A stretch of DNA of 64,000 nt, taken from positions 992,001-1,056,000 of the forward strand of contig CP061031.1 in the NCBI GenBank assembly GCA_014490595.1, read 5' to 3'. Under the pieces are notes generated by a model. That model did no database searches, was not told the DNA's origin, and saw nothing but the letters and a program-made list of their open reading frames with translations. Position 1 is the stretch's first letter. Each line of letters begins with the position of its first letter. Source of the stretch: Corynebacterium wankanglinii (GTDB lineage Bacteria > Actinomycetota > Actinomycetes > Mycobacteriales > Mycobacteriaceae). Below are positions 35,110 through 46,716 of the stretch, one piece after another. Both the position numbers and the translations under genes were made by a program.

Positions 35110-35895
35110 ATGTTGTCCCACCGCGCGCACGTTATCTTCCGTACCTTCCTGGCCACAGCCGTGGCGCTGGGGTTGCAGGCCGCGCCGGCGCAGGCGCAAA
35201 TGCGAGCGGTGGAGCAGGGGGCAGCGGTACACGTTCATGGCACCGGTATTTGCACCGTTGGGTTCAACGAACCGGGCCGGCAGCGTAGCCTGGTCGCGGC
35301 GCACTGCGGGCGGGAGGGCGCGCGAGTGGAGCTCGTTGGTGGCGGCGGCGCTGGCACGCTGTACCGCTCGAAGGTATACGACGGGCACTTGAGCAACGAC
35401 TGGGCCGCCATCCAGTGGGACCCCGGCGTGCGGGTGGGCGGGAACCGGTTGACCGGCGACGCCCGGGTCCACCCAAGAGACGTCCGCCTCGGCGAGACGG
35501 TCTGCTACTTTTCCCAGGCGCGTGGCGCACAGACCTGCGGGCGCTTTTCTGGTGCGGCCGACGGCACGTTCTTCGTCGACGCGCCCCTGAGCCGCCCCGG
35601 CGACTCCGGAGGCCCCATGTGGGTGCCGGGCCGCGGGTTCATCGGCGTGGTGTCCAGCATGTGGACATCGAACCCCCTGCCGTTTCTGCGCGGCGGGGAC
35701 TTCATAATCGGCATGGTGCCCCAAGACGGCCCAGCGGTCCCCGAAGCTAGGCTAGTGGGCGTGTGGGGCCAAAACGCCCTGTTCAACGGCCTGACCGGAC
35801 CCGTGGCGGAGGCGCTGCGCGTGGTGGTGGACGGCGTGTTCCGCTTCTTTGCCAGCCTGGGTGTGCAGGGGCCATCGGCGCTGCGGTACTCCTAG
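35110..35895 (+). CDS. Secreted trypsin-like serine protease (S1 family)
   Basis: A 261-residue protein with an N-terminal signal peptide cleaved near AQA (residue 29-30). The chymotrypsin-fold triad is visible: His in VAAHCG, Asp in SNDWAAIQW and Ser in PGDSGGPMW. Cysteine pairs around the His and before the Ser site (ETVCYF, AQTCGRF) fit disulfides of secreted S1 proteases. It should act outside the membrane. TAGGTT at 35097-35102 is seven bases before the ATG, consistent with leaderless translation. Substrate unknown. Confidence 0.88.
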   Translation: MLSHRAHVIFRTFLATAVALGLQAAPAQAQMRAVEQGAAVHVHGTGICTVGFNEPGRQRSLVAAHCGREGARVELVGGGGAGTLYRSKVYDGHLSNDWAAIQWDPGVRVGGNRLTGDARVHPRDVRLGETVCYFSQARGAQTCGRFSGAADGTFFVDAPLSRPGDSGGPMWVPGRGFIGVVSSMWTSNPLPFLRGGDFIIGMVPQDGPAVPEARLVGVWGQNALFNGLTGPVAEALRVVVDGVFRFFASLGVQGPSALRYS

Positions 35896-36056
35896 GGGTT
35901 GAGGTGGAGGGGGTGCGCGTTGTTTGCTCGCTTGTGGCTGGGCACCCGTTTCGCAAACCCTGGGAACGCATCAGGAGGGCTTCTTTTCAGTGAGTAAGGT
36001 CCAGCTGATGGCGAGGAGATCGCCAACAGCTGGGCCCAACTAGCCGGACTTGCCGC

Positions 36057-36539
36057 TTACGCCGGGGACGGCAAGAACATCAGGATGAGGGTGAGCATCC
36101 AGAGCAGGTTGAAGATGCCAGCGCCGGCAGTAGCCTTCGCCTTGGACTTCTCGAAGTTTTCGGTCAAGTCCGACGGGTCTGCGTCGGAGGCAGGCAGGGC
36201 GCCCAGGGAGCCCATCATCTTGCGCTGCTGCGGGATCACCATGGCCAGCAGCAGCGCCCATGCGATCACGGAGAGCACAATCGCGGTGTGGAACCAGTAG
36301 TTGGACTTGTACGCATCCCAGTCGAAGGCCAGCACAGCTGCACCGAGAAGGGGCACCAGCAGGGACAGCATGCCGTAGGTCTTGGTGATGCGGTAGAGCA
36401 CCGAGGCGCGGCCAGTGGCCTCCTCGCCGCCAGCGCGAGACTCAGCGGCCTGGCGCGGGAACATGGAGGTGGACACGACAACTGGGCCGAGCAGCAGGAT
36501 AGCTGCAGCGACGTGCAGGAAAATCAGGAACGTAGTCAT
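36057..36539 (-). CDS. DUF2269-like small membrane protein
   Basis: A 160-residue integral membrane protein with four predicted helices (FLIFLHVAAAILLLGPVVVS; YGMLSLLVPLLGAAVLAF; WFHTAIVLSVIAWALLLAMVI; a last helix LLWMLTLILMFL). The first helix has the HVxxAxxxLGP pattern of DUF2269-type proteins. No catalytic motif is evident and the function is unknown. TAAGGT on its strand lies eight bases before the ATG. A 160-bp stretch without genes separates it from the protease. Confidence 0.75.
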   Translation of the reverse strand: MTTFLIFLHVAAAILLLGPVVVSTSMFPRQAAESRAGGEEATGRASVLYRITKTYGMLSLLVPLLGAAVLAFDWDAYKSNYWFHTAIVLSVIAWALLLAMVIPQQRKMMGSLGALPASDADPSDLTENFEKSKAKATAGAGIFNLLWMLTLILMFLPSPA

Positions 36540-36572
36540 GTGCGCTCACCTTACGGCATGGTGGGAAAATCC

Positions 36573-37190
36573 TCACAGCTCGCGGCGCGCGATAAGGCCC
36601 GCGACACCGGAGCACGACCTCCTGATCGCGCGCATGTCCGCACGGGGAAGCGGCAGCGCATAGTGTTTGGCCACGTTCACCATCCGGTGCCCATACGCAC
36701 AGCGTGAACGCCTCGCTTCCGGCATCCACTCCGACGGCAGTTTGTCCCCCTTGGCCTGGTTGGCGGCAGAGGACACTGCGATGAGGTTGGCGGGGTCGTT
36801 GTAAAACCTCTCGCGTGTTGCGGCGTCCCAGCGGTGCGCGCCGAGGTCCCACGCAGCGGAGACGGGCAGGATGTGGTCAATCTCAACGTCGTGGGGCAGC
36901 AGGGGAGAGCCGGTGTAGGGATCGGGCACGGCCTCAACATCCCACTGCGGCCACGGCTGGGCGCAGTCCGCGCTGGAGACACTGGAGGCACTGAAGGCAC
37001 TGGCCATGACACGGCTGCGGGTGTCGCATCGGTCCGGCCCGGTGGCCCAGCCGGGGCCGAACTCGGCCCTGTTGTAGCCGAGGATGGTGGTGCGGTGGGC
37101 GACCGTAGGGACGTCGATAGGCAATCGCCCCGTGGGAAACGGCACAACGAGCAGGGTCAGTGCCGTCAGGAGCGTGAGGTAGGTGCGCAT
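36573..37190 (-). CDS. Secreted HNH-type nuclease (DUF1524-like)
   Basis: A 205-residue protein with a hydrophobic N-terminal signal (residues 1-20). The HNH core reads VEIDHILPVSAAWDLG, then NDPANLIAVSSAANQAKGDKLPSEW, with the His, Asn and Lys positions of the DUF1524/GmrSD-like secreted nucleases common in actinobacteria. It probably cleaves extracellular DNA for nutrient use or competition. The start is preceded by AAGGGGG directly next to the ATG region, and the putP stop lies seven bases upstream, so the two may be one operon. Confidence 0.82.
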   Translation of the reverse strand: MRTYLTLLTALTLLVVPFPTGRLPIDVPTVAHRTTILGYNRAEFGPGWATGPDRCDTRSRVMASAFSASSVSSADCAQPWPQWDVEAVPDPYTGSPLLPHDVEIDHILPVSAAWDLGAHRWDAATRERFYNDPANLIAVSSAANQAKGDKLPSEWMPEARRSRCAYGHRMVNVAKHYALPLPRADMRAIRRSCSGVAGLIARREL

Positions 37191-37196
37191 ACCCCC

Positions 37197-38765
37197 TTAG
37201 ACGGCGGATGCGCCTCCGCGGTTCCGCAGCGCTTCGGTGAACGGCTCGTCCGGGTGGGCCAGGGCGTAGTCGGTGGCGGCTGCGGCTCGGTCGAATTCCT
37301 CGGCAACGCCGGGCTTCGGACGAGTGAGCAGGGAGACCACGACCATGGCCAGGCCGGCCAGGATGACGCCAGGGACAATCTCGTAGATCGCACCCGAAAG
37401 CGCGTCCACGGAACCCCAGACAAACACGGTTACGGCGCCGACGATCATGCCCGCGATCGCGCCGGGAGCGGTGAGCCGCTTCCAGTACAGCGACGCGACG
37501 ACCACAGGCCCGAACGCTGCGCCGAATCCAGCCCAGGCAAAACCGACGAGGCCAAGGATGGTGTCCGACGGGTTGATCGCCAGCGCCATGCCAACGAGCG
37601 CGACTGCAATCACCATGGCGCGGGAGAGCACCAGCAGCGTGGTGTGGTTCGGGTTCTTGTTGAAGATGCGGTAGAGGTCCTCGATCAGCGCCGACGAGGT
37701 GATCAACAGCTGCGAGGACATGGTGGACATGATCGCGGCGAGCACCGCGGTGAGCACGATGCCGGCGATCAGCGGGTGGAACATGATGCGTGCCAGGTCC
37801 AAAAAGACGGTTTCAAAGCCGGTTTGGTCGGTCACGGACGCGGACTTTTGGCCGAAGTAGACGGTGGCGACCAGCGCGGTGAAGATGGCACCCAAGTAGC
37901 AGATGGCCACCCAGACGGTGCTGGTGCGGCGGGCGGACTTCGCCTCAGACGGGGAGCGCAGCGCCATGAACCGGGTGACAATGTGCGGCCGGCCGAAGTA
38001 CCCCAGGCCCCACGCCAGGTTGCCCACGATGGTGGCGGCGGAGACCCCGGCGATCATGTTGAAGTAGGTCGGGTTGCCCTCTTCCCACGGTCCGTAGGGG
38101 TTTGAGGTGGCCCAGGAGAAGATATCGGCGGGGTTATCCAGCGCGAACAGCGCCATCAGCGGCACGGTGACGAGTGCGAGAAACATGAGCCCTCCCTGCA
38201 CCACGTCGGTGTAGCTGACGGCGAGGAAGCCGCCGATGAAGGTGTAGAGCACCGTGATGGAACCGACGATGAGCACGCCGTGCAGGTAATCCCCGCCGAA
38301 AGTGGACTCGTAGTAGCGCCCGCCGGAGACCATGCCGGAGGAGACGTAAAACGTGAAGAAGAAAATGATGATCACGGCCGCGGTAAACCGAAGCATGCGG
38401 GAGGTGTCGTGGGTGCGGTTTTCAAAGAAGCTGGGCAGCGTGATCGAGTTCTTCGCCACCTCCGTATACGCACGCAGACGCGGGGCAATCCACTTCCAGT
38501 TCGCCCAGGTGCCGACGAAGAGGCCGATGACAATCCACAGCTCGCTCATGCCGGCAACGAACAGGGCTCCGGGCAAGCCCATGAGCAGCCAGCCGGACAT
38601 GTCGGACGCACCTGCGGACAGTCCTGCAACGAGGGGGCTCAAACCGCGGTCGCCGAGCACGTAGTCGTCGTACTTCTCCGTCTTGCGCCACGAATAGAAA
38701 CCGATGGCGACCATCAGCCCGAAGTACAGGACAATAGCCAAGACCAGCCAGAAATTGTCGGACAT
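37197..38765 (-). CDS. putP: Sodium/proline symporter
   Basis: A 522-residue sodium:solute symporter (SSS family) with about 13 helices. The conserved region ADMSGWLLMGLPGALFVAG matches the sodium-binding helix 2 of PutP. FRPHIVTRFMALRS-like (here GRPHIVTRFMALRSPSEAK) and FAWAGFGAAFGPVVVASLYW are further family blocks. It imports proline with sodium and may serve osmoprotection. ATG at 38765 is preceded by AGGGAG three bases upstream, so it is a normal SD-led gene. A short Asp/Glu-rich tail ends the protein. Confidence 0.93.
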   Translation of the reverse strand: MSDNFWLVLAIVLYFGLMVAIGFYSWRKTEKYDDYVLGDRGLSPLVAGLSAGASDMSGWLLMGLPGALFVAGMSELWIVIGLFVGTWANWKWIAPRLRAYTEVAKNSITLPSFFENRTHDTSRMLRFTAAVIIIFFFTFYVSSGMVSGGRYYESTFGGDYLHGVLIVGSITVLYTFIGGFLAVSYTDVVQGGLMFLALVTVPLMALFALDNPADIFSWATSNPYGPWEEGNPTYFNMIAGVSAATIVGNLAWGLGYFGRPHIVTRFMALRSPSEAKSARRTSTVWVAICYLGAIFTALVATVYFGQKSASVTDQTGFETVFLDLARIMFHPLIAGIVLTAVLAAIMSTMSSQLLITSSALIEDLYRIFNKNPNHTTLLVLSRAMVIAVALVGMALAINPSDTILGLVGFAWAGFGAAFGPVVVASLYWKRLTAPGAIAGMIVGAVTVFVWGSVDALSGAIYEIVPGVILAGLAMVVVSLLTRPKPGVAEEFDRAAAATDYALAHPDEPFTEALRNRGGASAV

Positions 38766-38916
38766 GAGCTCCCTCACATTCTCGTCAGCTCCCGCACACT
38801 TTAAACCATGCCCCGACACAGCTATCGCCAACTCCGCCAATCGCCGTGTGCAGGGCGAAACGGGCTGTACGAAAACGAGCCGGGGGTGTGTCGGCGCGGG
38901 TGGTATAAGGGTGGGT

Positions 38917-41900
38917 ATGCCTGAATACCTCCTCCACGGCCTGTGGCTAGCAGAGTCCGGGCTGACGGTGTGGGTTGAGCGCGTACAGGGCCACCGGATT
39001 GTGACCATGGATGACGTGCCGCCCGGCACGTTCCCGCCGATCGTGCATTCGCTTATCGACGGCCAACGGTTCCGCCACCGCCATACCATCGGCGTCCAAA
39101 CGCCAAAGGGGCGGCAAGTGTGGCTGAAGGCACCTGTGGCGAAGTTCGCGCCGGAGGACGCGGTGCGTTTCCTGGAAAACCTGGCGCACTTGGACGGGGA
39201 CTCCCCTGCCGCCACCCCGGCCCAGCGCGACGCTATCGCCCCGGACATGTACTGGCTGCTGCGCATGTATAACGGCTTGACGCAGTTCGTCCGCGCCGGG
39301 CGGGTGAGCATCCATGTTCCGTACAAGGACGGGCAGTGGTACGCGCAATGGCAGTTGGGCACCGGCGTGGAGGAGCGCAGTTGGTTGGCTGAAATGGTCG
39401 CGGCGTCTCCCGGGGTACTCACGGTGAACAACCCGAATTTGAGCGAGGACTGTGCCCAGACGTTTACGCACTGGATAGCTTCGTCGCGCTTGCAGGGCGC
39501 GGTGGCGAAATCGGCGACGAGGCCCTACCCGTGGCACGACTTTGTGAAGTCCCTGCTGCACAGCCTTCCCCTGCGCCGCGGCGGAGCCAGCCTTGCCCGG
39601 CAGGTGGGGGACTGGAACGGCACGATCACCGCCGTCAACCTGCAACTGGTTTTTATTGCGGAGTCGCCGGACCAGGCGGACGAATCCGGGGACAACACCC
39701 AGTGGCCCGTCCGCGTGCAGGTGCGCTCGACGACGGATTCGCCCCGTCCCGTGCGGCTGGGCGAGTTCGATTCGGCCACCGCGGACGCTTTGCGCAAGCA
39801 ACTCAACCGCGCGATTCAGGTGACGTCTCTTGTGGATCCGGCGGAGCGCGGCAGGTTCCGCTCCGTGGTGGACTACGGCGTGGACCCGGACGCGGGCGAT
39901 TGGGACTTGTACCTGCGCGGCGAGGAGATTGTCACCTTCGTGCGCGAGGCCGCGCCGCTGCTGCGCGCGAAGGGGTTTGTGGTGATGCTCCCACGGGCGT
40001 GGGCGACAGCGGAGACAGCCTCGAAGCTGAAGGTGAGCGAGCACAAGGATCCCCACGATTCGTCCACGGTGACCATGATGGGCTTCGACACTCTGGTCAA
40101 GTACGACTGGCGCTTGTCTGTGGGCGGCGTGGAACTCACGGATGAGGAAATGGCGCAGCTGGTGAAGTCCAAGTCGGGGCTGGTGAAGCTGCGCGGCGAG
40201 TGGGTGCTGGCGGACACACGCGAGGTTGCAAAAACGGCGAAGTACCTAGAGTCGCTGCACGACACCTCAGTGGACAACGCCAAGCGCGAGGCGGAGGCCG
40301 CGATCAAACGCGCCCGGATCGCACAGGCCGCAGGCTCCGACGATGCCGAAGAGCTGCAGGCCATAGCCCAGTCGGCCCAGGAGGAGTACGAGCGCCTCAA
40401 GGCGGCCGAAGGAGAGGGTGTCGTCTCCGCCGCGGAGCTACGCCAGCTCGCCCTGGAAGCGGGAGCGGACAGCCCGATCGAGTTCACAGGTTCGCCGTGG
40501 TTCACCTCGCTCGTCGGGGGCACAGACCGCCCCGCGCCCGAACGAGTGGAGGTGCCAGAAACCGTCACCGCCGATCTGCGCGAATACCAGCGGCGCGGGG
40601 TGGACTGGCTCTACTTCATGTCCCGCAACAACCTCGGCGCTGTCCTGGCGGACGACATGGGCCTGGGCAAGACGCTGCAGCTACTGACGCTGCTCGCGGT
40701 GGAACAGGCCCAAGGCGTCCGGCGTGGGCCCACGCTTATCGTCGCGCCGACCTCGGTGGTGGGCAACTGGGCGCGCGAGGCTGCCCGCTTCGTGCCCGAC
40801 ATGCGGGTGCGAGTCCACCACGGCAGTGGCAGGCTCAAAGGCGACGAGCTCTTCGAAGCAGCGGACGGCGCCGACATCGTTGTCACCTCCTACGGCACGG
40901 TTGCACGCGACGCCAAGGACTTGGCAGCGGTGCAGTGGGACCACGTGGTGCTGGATGAGGCGCAGGCGATCAAGAACGCGGGCACGCAGGCGTCGAAAAG
41001 CGTGCGCGCGATCCCCGCCCGCCACCGCATCGCGCTCACCGGCACACCGATTGAAAACAAGCTCTCTGAGCTGCGCAGCATCCTGGACTTTGTCAACCCC
41101 GGCATGCTCGGATCGCAATCGTTCTTTCGCAACCACTTCGCCAAAGCCATCGAGTCGCGCCGGGACCCGGAGATGGCGGACGAGATGGGGGAGCGCCTCC
41201 AGCGCCTTACCGCGCCGTTCATTTTGCGCAGGCTGAAAACGGACACCGCGATCATCTCGGATCTGCCGGAAAAGGCCGAGCACGTGATCGCCGTTGATAT
41301 GACTCCAGAGCAGGCGGCGCTATACAAGGCGTTGGTGGACGGCATGCAGGCCGAACTCGAGCAGCGCAAGGGTATCGCGCGTAAGGGGCTGGTGCTGGCC
41401 ACGATCACCCGCATTAAGCAGATCTGCAACCACCCTGCTCACTTCCTAGGCGACGGTTCTCCGGTGACTGACAAGGGTCGCCACCGCTCCGGCAAGGTGG
41501 AAAAGCTCATGGAGCTGCTTGAGGAAGCCGCGCGCACCGACCAGCGCGTGCTCATCTTTACCCAGTACAAGGCGTTCGGAGACATCTTGAAGCCGTATTT
41601 GAGCGACCGCCTGGGCGAGGACGTGCCGTTCCTGCACGGCGGCGTTGGGAAGGCGGCGCGCGACGCGATGGTGGAGCGCTTCCAGCAACCGGACGGTCCG
41701 CGCGCGATGATCCTCAGCCTGAAAGCGGGCGGCACGGGGCTGAACCTCACCGCCGCGTCGATGGTGATCCACCTGGACCGCTGGTGGAACCCGCAGTGGA
41801 AAACCAGGCCACTGACCGCGCCTTCCGCATCGGCCAAGACAAGAACGTCACCGTCTACAAGATCATCACCCGCGGCACGATGGAGGAGTCCATCCAGGAC

Positions 41901-42017
41901 ATCTTGGACGGCAAAACCCAACTCGCTGGGGCAGTAGTGGGCCAGGGTGAGGGCTGGATTACCGAGCTTGGCACCGACGAACTCGCGCAACTGATCAGCT
42001 ACAGGGGGCAGAAGTGA
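38917..42017 (+). pseudogene. SNF2-family DEAD/DEAH helicase, one-base frameshift near the end
   Basis: About 1033 residues of a SWI2/SNF2 ATPase. An N-terminal region typical of bacterial SNF2 proteins precedes the motor: LREYQRRGVDWL, Walker A ADDMGLGKT, DEAQ, TGTPIENKL and motif V LSLKAGGTGLNL. The frame breaks after HLDRWWNP at 41793. One added G restores AVENQATDRAFRIGQ, the invariant motif VI, so the lesion is almost certainly technical. The remaining 75 residues end at 42017. TATAAG at 38904-38909 is seven bases before the ATG. It overlaps the SWIM gene by four bases; SNF2 plus SWIM is a recurrent actinobacterial pair, thought to remodel nucleoprotein. Confidence 0.85.
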
Positions 42018-42826
42018 GCCAGCGACCGAAAAAAGACAACGTCATCTACGCCAACTTTGGTGCCCGAAAACGAGTGTCCAGCGCCGCGGAGACGGGCGGG
42101 GATGCGCTGCAACCGTCCCCGACACGCGCGCTGTCGCCTGCGGCGATGCGCGTGTACAACGCGGCGGTGCGCCAAACCGACATCGGCCGCGCCAGACGTG
42201 GGGCGGAATACGCGGCCCGCGGCCACGTTGTGGCGCTGCGTGCGGTGATGCAAGGGGTTCGCGGGGAGGTCGTGGGGAGCCAGAACGAGCCGTTTCGGGT
42301 GGCCATGTATCTCCCGCAGCGCTCAAGTGAGGCGATTCGCAGCGCAACCAGCACCCTCGTTCGCTCGCCCGGTTCCATCGCCGCGGCTAAAGCCGGCACC
42401 ATCGCCGAGGACGTCTTGGACGTGTTGCTTTGCGACGCCCCGGCGGAGGTCACCTTCTCTTGCGATTGCCCCGACGGGGCAGATGTGTGCAAGCACGCCG
42501 TCGCGCTCGCGCAACGCGCCGCGGAGCTGATCGATTCCGACCCGGCGGTCGTCTTTGCCATGCGGGGGCTCACGCTGGATGAGCTGGAGAATCGCAAACG
42601 CAACCAGGCCGACGACCTCGCGCGGGAGAACGCGGCGCCGGGCTCTCAGTACTTCTGGTCCGGCCGCGACATGCCGGAGCTGCCGCGGCCGAAAGTTGCG
42701 CCGATGATCGAGGACTCCGACCTTGACCTGCTCCACCGCGCGATGCAGACCGTTTCTTTCACCAACATCGACCAGCTGCGAGCGGTGGCGGACATTGAGG
42801 ATCTTTACGACGAGCTGACGCGATAG
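42014..42826 (+). CDS. SWIM zinc-finger protein
   Basis: A 270-residue protein with a SWIM zinc finger: CDCPDGADVCKHAVAL, that is CxCxnCxH, near residues 154-169. SWIM domains bind DNA or protein partners. It starts with GTG inside the SNF2 stop (GTGA overlap), so it is translationally coupled and probably acts with the SNF2 ATPase. The region around it is helical and basic. No enzymatic motif is visible. Confidence 0.85.
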   Translation: MSQRPKKDNVIYANFGARKRVSSAAETGGDALQPSPTRALSPAAMRVYNAAVRQTDIGRARRGAEYAARGHVVALRAVMQGVRGEVVGSQNEPFRVAMYLPQRSSEAIRSATSTLVRSPGSIAAAKAGTIAEDVLDVLLCDAPAEVTFSCDCPDGADVCKHAVALAQRAAELIDSDPAVVFAMRGLTLDELENRKRNQADDLARENAAPGSQYFWSGRDMPELPRPKVAPMIEDSDLDLLHRAMQTVSFTNIDQLRAVADIEDLYDELTR

Positions 42827-42883
42827 CACGCATGTTCGAATATATCGTGCCGGGTGTCGGCAGGGGTGGTAGGTGTATATGAC

Positions 42884-44055
42884 ATGACGCGGACCACGTT
42901 CATCCACACCTCAGACTTGCAGTTGGGCATGCGCAGAAAGTTCCTCTCGCCGGAAGCGCAGTCGCGTTTCGACGACGCACGGTTGCGCTCCGTCACCCGC
43001 CTCGGCGAGCTCGCTCAAGAGCGCGGCGCGGAGTTCATCGTCGTCGCGGCGATGTCTTCGAACACAACTCCCTTGAACCGACCACCGTCGGCCGCGCGCT
43101 TGAGGTGCTGCGTAAGCTGCCGGTGCCGGTCTACCTGCTGCCGGGCAACCACGACCCACTAGTGGCAGACAGCATCTTCCATCGCACCGAGGGGATTGAG
43201 GGGGTCACGGTGTTGGCAGACTCTGAGCCGGTAGTGGTGCGCCAAGGCGTGGAGATCGTCGGTGCCCCGCTGCTGACCAAGCACGCTTCCGAAGATCTGT
43301 GCGCGAAGGCGATCCGCGGCCTCGAACCCACGGAGGCAATCCGCATCCTCGTCGGCCACGGCGCGGTTGAAGGTTTCGGGGAAGAGGACGCACAGGCGCT
43401 CATCGACGTGGTGCACCTCGACGCCGCCATCGAACAGGGGGTGATTGACTACGTCGCGCTCGGCGACACCCACTCCACTGCGTCACTGTCCGCCTCGAAA
43501 CGCGTCTGGTTCTCTGGTGCGCCCGAGACCACCGATTACTTTGACCGCACCCCAGGCGTAGCTGGCGGCGAGGTGGACTCCGGCAACGCCTTGCTGGTCA
43601 CGGTGGACAAGGACGGTTTGCACGCACAGGTCGAGGTGGAAAAGGTCCCTGTCGGCACGTGGACGTTTGAGGCCCGGTCTTGGGAGGTAACTGGTGCAGA
43701 CGACGTGGCGGATGTCGTTGCGGACCTTAAGGCGTACCCGGAAAAAGACCGCACGGTAATTAAATACGCGCTGACTGGAACGCTCGGTTTGGAAGACACC
43801 CGCACGCTCGAGCGCGAGTTGGCGGATTTGGAGCCTGTGTTTGCGGCGCTGTACCCGCGGGAGCGGTTGATGAGCTTGCACCTTGAACCCGGAGACGAAG
43901 AGATGGAAAACTTGCCCCTTACCGGGTTTGCCAAAGAGGCGATGCGCGAGCTCGTGGGGCAAGCTGCGGGCGACAGTGCGGCGTCCGACGCGCAGCGGGC
44001 GACAGCGCGTGATGCCGTGAACCTGCTGTTCCGCCTGTCCAGGGAGGTGGACTAG
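42884..44055 (+). pseudogene. sbcD: Exonuclease subunit SbcD, one-base frameshift
   Basis: A metallophosphoesterase of the SbcD/Mre11 type, about 391 residues in two frames. The 5' frame has FIHTSDLQLG (metal ligands of motif I) and is broken at the GG run 43048-43049. Adding one G gives GDVFEHN, motif II, and joins directly to LPVYLLPGNHD-type motif III (PVPVYLLPGNHDP). VGHGAVEG and GDTHST follow. SbcD with SbcC processes hairpins and double-strand ends. Only the strictly conserved motif II is disrupted, which points to sequencing error. It is four bases upstream of sbcC. Confidence 0.85.
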
Positions 44056-44058
44056 GCC

Positions 44059-46705
44059 ATGCGCATCCACGACCTTGTCATCGATAACTTCCGCGCCATC
44101 GAGCACCTGGAGCTGCACGACCTGCCGGACACCGGCGTCATTGTCATTCATGGCCAGAACGAGGCAGGCAAGTCCACCATCCTGGACGCCATCGACACCG
44201 TGTTGCAAGAACGCCACTCTGCCGGAGGCAAGAAAATCAAGGTTTTTGCGCCCGTTGGCCGCGACGCATCACCCGAGGTCACCATGACTGCGACGGTGGG
44301 GGAGACCAGGTTTACCATCCGCAAGCGATGGCTCAAGGGCAAGCTTTCGGAGCTGGAGATTTCCTCGCCGGTGCACAAGAACTTCACCGGGCGCCAGGCC
44401 GACGACGAGCTGGCGCGCATCATCGCCGGGGAAATAGACGGTAGCTTGGCTAAAACGCTGTTTCTGCGCCAGGGGGATTTGGAGCCCGGCATCGCGGCTG
44501 CCGGTATCCCGTCGATCTCGCAGGCTCTAGACACGGAGTCCGGAACCGGGCACTCAGGCGAGGAAGACACCGAGCTCATGCAGGTGATTGAGGCGGAGTA
44601 CTCCCGGTACTGGACGGCTGCGTCCCCGCCCAAGAAAAAGGCCTCTTTCGCCGCGAAATCTGACGCTGTGGATGCGGCCCGCGAGGCGCTGCGCGCCGCT
44701 GAGGCGGAGGTGGAGCATCTCTCCGCCTACGTGGACGAGGTTGCCCGCCGTGAAGACGAGATCCGCGCCGTTGATGCGGAGCTTCCGCAGGCACATGAGG
44801 AGCTCGCTGAGCGGGAGGAGGCTTATGCGCAGGCGAGCCAATTGCAGGACAAGGCCACCTCCGCGTCCGAGGAGCTGGACCGGGCCACCGTGGCCCGCCA
44901 GCGAGCGGAACAGGATTGCGCGGAGCGATCCGCCCTCACCGAGCGAGTGGAGGCGTTGCGCGACGAGGAGCGTACTCTGCGTGGCAAGCTCGCTCCCGCC
45001 CAAGAGGCGCGCGACGCCGAACGTGCGAAGATTTCGCAGATCACCGAAGATATCGACGCGGCGAAGGCCCGCGTTGCAGAGCTCCGCGCGGGCCTCCGCC
45101 AGGCCGAACACGCTCGTGATGCGGTGCGTGCTTCTCGGCGCCTGACGGCCGTCACCGATCAGCTCAAACTCATCCGCGAGGCGGAGGAGGCGTACGCAGG
45201 CCTGCTCAAAACGGCTCCGACCCCAGTGGTCACGGACGCCGACGTCCGAGCGCTTGAAAAGGCGGAGGGCGAATTGACTCTGCAGCGCCGCCTGCGTGAG
45301 GCCGCGTCCGCCAAGCTGGAGATCACCGCCGCCGGCAAGACGATTCAAGTCGACGGCGAAGAGATCGCGGTGGACGGCACCGAAGCCATCGCGGTGTTCG
45401 AGGGTACGCAGATTGCCCTGGGCGACTTCGACATGGTTTTTCGCGCAGCCCAAGGTGCTGAGGATCCGCACCGGGCCGTGGAGCAAGCCGAGGACGCGTT
45501 GGAGCGCGCGTTGGAGAAGCTCGGCTGCGCGGATGTAGACGCGGCGCGCGCCGCCCGCGATGCGTGCAAGGCGCACGAGGCCGACGTGAAATCCGCCCGC
45601 CAGCGCCGCGATGACGCGCTGGCGGGCACCGATGCGGACGAGCTGGAAGCCGAATGCGTCCGTTTGGCGGGGCAGGTGGAGGAGCTTGCCGTCGATAGCC
45701 TTGAGCTCCCCGAAAAAACACGAGGCGGAGCTCGCCGTCAAAGGTGCTCAAAAAGCCCTCGACCGTGCCGAAAAAGACGTAGATGCGGCCGAAGCGGCGT
45801 TGAAACCGTACGCAGACCGCAGCGCAGCCAGCGAACTGACCATCGTGCAAACCAGGCTCGAGTCCAAACAGTCCGAAGCAAGCCACGCCGCCGCCGAGCT
45901 GGAGCAGGCGGAGCAGGCCGCCCCGAAAGAGACCCTGGACCGTGCCGTCGAACACTCTCGTGAACAGGAGCGTGCCGCCAAAGACACGCACGCAGCGCTT
46001 GCAGCGGAGCTCGCTGCTGCGGATCCGGAGACAGCGCAGCACATGCTCGAGGGCGCTCAAGTCAGGGTGGACAACCTGGAAAAGCGCCGCAGTGAAGCCA
46101 GAAACCGTATTACCGAACTGACTGGCCGCATCGAGATCGCTGCTGGCGCCGCTGAACAGGCCGACCGGGCCGCCGCAGTGTTGGACGCTGCGGAGACCGA
46201 GCTGGCCCGAACTACCCGCCGCGCCGACGCCGTCAAGCTGCTGCGAGAAACCATGTATGAGTACCGCGATGCCGCCCGCGCCCGTTATTCCGCCCCGTTC
46301 AACGACGCGATCCGCGCCCGTGCCCGCGTGCTCTTCGGCCCGACCGTGGATTTCAACCTGACGGACGATCTCACGGTCAGCGAACGCACCGTCGACGGAG
46401 TGAGCGTGCCTCTGGATCAGCTTTCCGGCGGCACCAAGGAGCAGCTGGCCATTCTCACCCGTTTCGCCATCGCGGATCTGGTCACCGCCAGCGGCTCGAC
46501 CTCGCCGGTGCCGGTGGTGGTGGACGACGCGCTGGGGGCCACCGATCCCGACCGTCTTGCTCGCATGAACTCCTTGTTCACGCAGGTGGGTAAAACCGCC
46601 CAGGTGATTGTGTTGACGTGTTTTCCGCAACGCTTCGACCGCGTCGCTGCCGCGCGGACATATTCGATGGACGAACTGAAAGCTCCGCAGTCAACGATCA
46701 ACTAA
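44059..46705 (+). pseudogene. sbcC: Exonuclease ATPase subunit SbcC, one-base frameshift
   Basis: A Rad50/SMC-like ATPase of about 882 residues in two frames. Walker A GQNEAGKST is near residue 35. Long Ala/Glu/Arg-rich coiled-coil arms flank the centre, and the C-terminal half has the signature LSGGTKEQLAI and Walker B VVVDDALGATDPDR. The break is an extra A in the A6 run 45713-45718; with five A residues the frame continues as ELPEKHEAELAVKG. The central zinc hook CxxC is not obvious. With SbcD it forms a DNA-end nuclease. The lesion is probably technical. Confidence 0.85.
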
Positions 46706-46716
46706 CATCGCTTGGT